NCBI GenBank assembly: GCA_030746455.1
Contig: JASLMQ010000813.1
Span: 1 to 7,831, forward strand
Length of the DNA: 7,831 bases
Direction of reading: 5' to 3'
Source of the DNA: Candidatus Latescibacterota bacterium
GTDB lineage: Bacteria; Latescibacterota; UBA2968; GCA-2709665
The translations under genes and the position numbers were made by a program. This document shows positions 6,804 through 7,831 of the stretch, piece by piece. Positions within the stretch are counted from its first letter, which is position 1. Every line of letters begins with the position of its first letter. The notes beneath the pieces are model-generated. The model was given only the letters and a program-made list of their open reading frames with translations. It ran no database searches and was not told the DNA's origin.

Positions 6804-7025
6804 ATGGACCGTGAAAACGCCCTGCGCGAGGCGCTCCTGAGAGATCTGGAGCGCCTACACCGCCTCATCCTTCGGTACGCCGCGGGAGAAGAACAGGTCA
6901 GGCGGGAACGCGACCGGCTCGAGGAATCCGTCAAGTCCAGCTTCGGGCTCTGGCGGGCCCTCAGGGATCACCGTTCTGCCGCGCAGGAGCCCGATTCCAA
7001 GGGGGAAGCCCCGCAACCGGGTTGA
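6804..7025 (+). CDS. Small charged helical protein, function unknown
   Basis: The product is 73 residues. I do not recognise a family. Residues 1-47 are rich in Glu, Arg and Leu (ALREALLRDLERLHRLIL, EEQVRRERDRLEESV) and look like one or two amphipathic helices, possibly a coiled coil. The tail (about 56-73) is Pro/Gly/Ser-rich and probably disordered. There is no Cys, signal peptide or membrane segment. The ATG at 6804 is preceded by AAGGGGG at 6-bp spacing, buried in a strong hairpin. The stop is 12 bp before the next gene, so the two are probably co-transcribed. GC-rich codon use is like the neighbours, and the ribosome site plus operon position argue that it is real despite its size. Confidence 0.65.
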   Translation: MDRENALREALLRDLERLHRLILRYAAGEEQVRRERDRLEESVKSSFGLWRALRDHRSAAQEPDSKGEAPQPG

Positions 7026-7037
7026 GATGGAGGAGCG

Positions 7038-7658
7038 ATGCGATCCACGCTGTCTGGCCGTACCTCCTTCGGTCGTGAACACGGTGGAGCCGGTAGCACC
7101 CCGGCAGGACGGCAGCGTGCCGTCGCCATCCTCCTTTTGCTGGCCTCTGTGCTGTGGAGCGGCTTCGCCTCGGGGCAGCGCCACCTCCCCAACCTCCAGG
7201 TCTTCCGCAGCGCCATGCCGCTCCTGCTCGACACGCAGGTCGAAGACCCAGCCGTGAACAACGGGCAGTCCGGTGCACCACTCCCCAGGGTCGGTCAGAT
7301 CCTGGAGCTTCAGTGCTTCGTTCCCCGAGCGGCCGGCCTCGCGGCCTTCGAATGCAGTGTCGAGTTCGGCGATTCGGTCGACGCATTCACAAGCAACTTC
7401 CGGATCACATCGGCCAAGGACTGCTTCGGAAACGATATGAAGCCCGTGAAAGGCAGCAAGGGGGCCGTCCATTCCCAGCTTCGGGTGGGGCTCGGAACCG
7501 TGCCGACCAGCGGACACATCCTCACCGTCTCCCTGTCCCCCACTCGTCAGCTGTCCGGTATCCCCTCGCTCGACGTTCGCGTCACCGTCACCATCGCATC
7601 GGTCCCGGAACGACGCGTCTGGCAGATGGAGGGCCGCTCCCGACTCAACTGGAGGTAG
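7038..7658 (+). CDS. Secreted protein with possible cohesin-like beta-sandwich domain
   Basis: The product is 206 residues. The start is fixed by GGAGGAG just before the ATG. A long polar N-region (1-27, with Arg25 and Arg27) precedes a hydrophobic core AVAILLLLASVLW (28-40) and a likely signal peptidase site near FASG-Q (about 43-47), so it is exported. The mature part alternates short beta strands. ILELQCFVPRAAGLAAFECSVEF (88-110) and TSGHILTVSLSP (157-168) resemble the opening and closing strands of cohesin-like sandwich domains (pattern: Gly-x-hydrophobic-Val, Gly-Leu-x-x-Phe-x-hydrophobic). The similarity is by eye and weak. Cysteines at 93, 106 and 129 are present. The gene follows the small helical protein by 12 bp and ends ahead of a strong hairpin, so the pair forms an operon. 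Function unknown. Confidence 0.72.
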   Translation: MRSTLSGRTSFGREHGGAGSTPAGRQRAVAILLLLASVLWSGFASGQRHLPNLQVFRSAMPLLLDTQVEDPAVNNGQSGAPLPRVGQILELQCFVPRAAGLAAFECSVEFGDSVDAFTSNFRITSAKDCFGNDMKPVKGSKGAVHSQLRVGLGTVPTSGHILTVSLSPTRQLSGIPSLDVRVTVTIASVPERRVWQMEGRSRLNWR

Positions 7659-7672
7659 CGTACACGAAAACG

Positions 7673-7718
7673 GGCGGGCTGGAACCCGGGGGATATCCCC
7701 CTTCGGTTTCGGCCCGCC
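7673..7718. terminator. Bidirectional terminator-like hairpin
   Basis: GGCGGGC (7673-7679) pairs with GCCCGCC (7712-7718). GGAACC (7681-7686) pairs with GGTTTC (7705-7710) with one G-T pair. GGGGG (7688-7692) pairs with CCCCC (7697-7701) around an ATAT loop. The hairpin lies between convergent genes, 14 bp after the stop of the secreted protein gene. On the minus strand a TTTT tract follows it (7667-7670), supporting termination of the ferredoxin-like gene; on the plus strand the T content is low. Confidence 0.75.
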
Positions 7719-7745
7719 TCCTTGTACAGGGAACAAGAACCTGGA

Positions 7746-7831
7746 CTAGGGCACGATCTGCTCCCCCTTCTCATCCAGAACCACAAGCGCCTGCGCGGGG
7801 CAGACCCGGCACGCCTCGATCAGCCGTTCCC
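7746..7831 (-). CDS. Ferredoxin-like protein, C-terminal end (5' part outside window)
   Basis: On the minus strand the frame entering at 7829 encodes the last 27 residues and stops with TAG at 7748-7746. The translation contains LIEACRVCPAQALVVLDEKG and ends QIVP. The CxxCP motif followed by a small-hydrophobic helix and an acidic beta hairpin is characteristic of the C-terminal half of a [4Fe-4S] ferredoxin domain, where the last Cys-Pro ligates the cluster. The rest, including the other cluster cysteines, lies beyond the window, so it could instead be the tail of a larger iron-sulfur protein. The bidirectional hairpin at 7673-7718 lies just downstream. Confidence 0.65.
   Translation of the reverse strand, partial: ERLIEACRVCPAQALVVLDEKGEQIVP

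Noticed and set aside
6855..7736. Minus-strand open frame of 293 codons opposite the small gene and the secreted protein gene
   Set aside because: It covers the terminator hairpin and both plus-strand genes, which have good ribosome sites; the antisense product shows no domain or signal.

Overview
The window is GC-rich bacterial DNA holding ten protein genes or gene fragments and several structured non-coding stretches. I see no rRNA, tRNA, transposase or CRISPR array. Gene content (a FapA/DUF342-type protein, an aryl-sulfatase, a GH29 alpha-L-fucosidase, a histidine kinase with its own Hpt domain, a secreted cohesin-like protein) suits a free-living, polysaccharide-degrading, Gram-negative-type bacterium, for example from the Planctomycetes or Latescibacteria/Poribacteria kind of lineage. 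That placement is an inference from gene content and could be wrong.

Left part (1-3111): the 3' end of a FapA-family gene, a NIPSNAP-family gene and a Cys-type sulfatase, all on the plus strand. The gaps after each of these genes are filled by elements built from degenerate 7-bp units in inverted orientation around a core (about 620-766, 1146-1331 and 2854-3064). These elements are absent from the rest of the window and are the most unusual non-coding feature here.

Middle (3112-5966): a GH29 alpha-L-fucosidase on the minus strand converges on the sulfatase, so a sulfated-fucose substrate is a reasonable guess. Its ribosome binding site abuts a perfect 7-bp inverted repeat (TGTACAC-N8-GTGTACA) that looks like an operator. 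Divergent from it runs a two-gene signalling operon. The first gene is a membrane histidine kinase (two TM helices, HisKA, HATPase, C-terminal Hpt). The second overlaps it by 4 bp (ATGA) and encodes a receiver domain fused to a HisKA-like four-helix domain with no ATPase. Together they carry His-Asp-His parts split over two proteins, with an extra conserved His on the regulator.

Right part (6629-7831): a 175-bp gap ending in a strong hairpin with a GUGA tetraloop whose 3' arm is the Shine-Dalgarno sequence of the next gene. Then come a 73-residue charged helical protein and, 12 bp later, a secreted protein of about 206 residues. A long bidirectional terminator hairpin follows, then the 3' end of a ferredoxin-like gene on the minus strand. 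The hairpin over the start site suggests translational control of the small gene.
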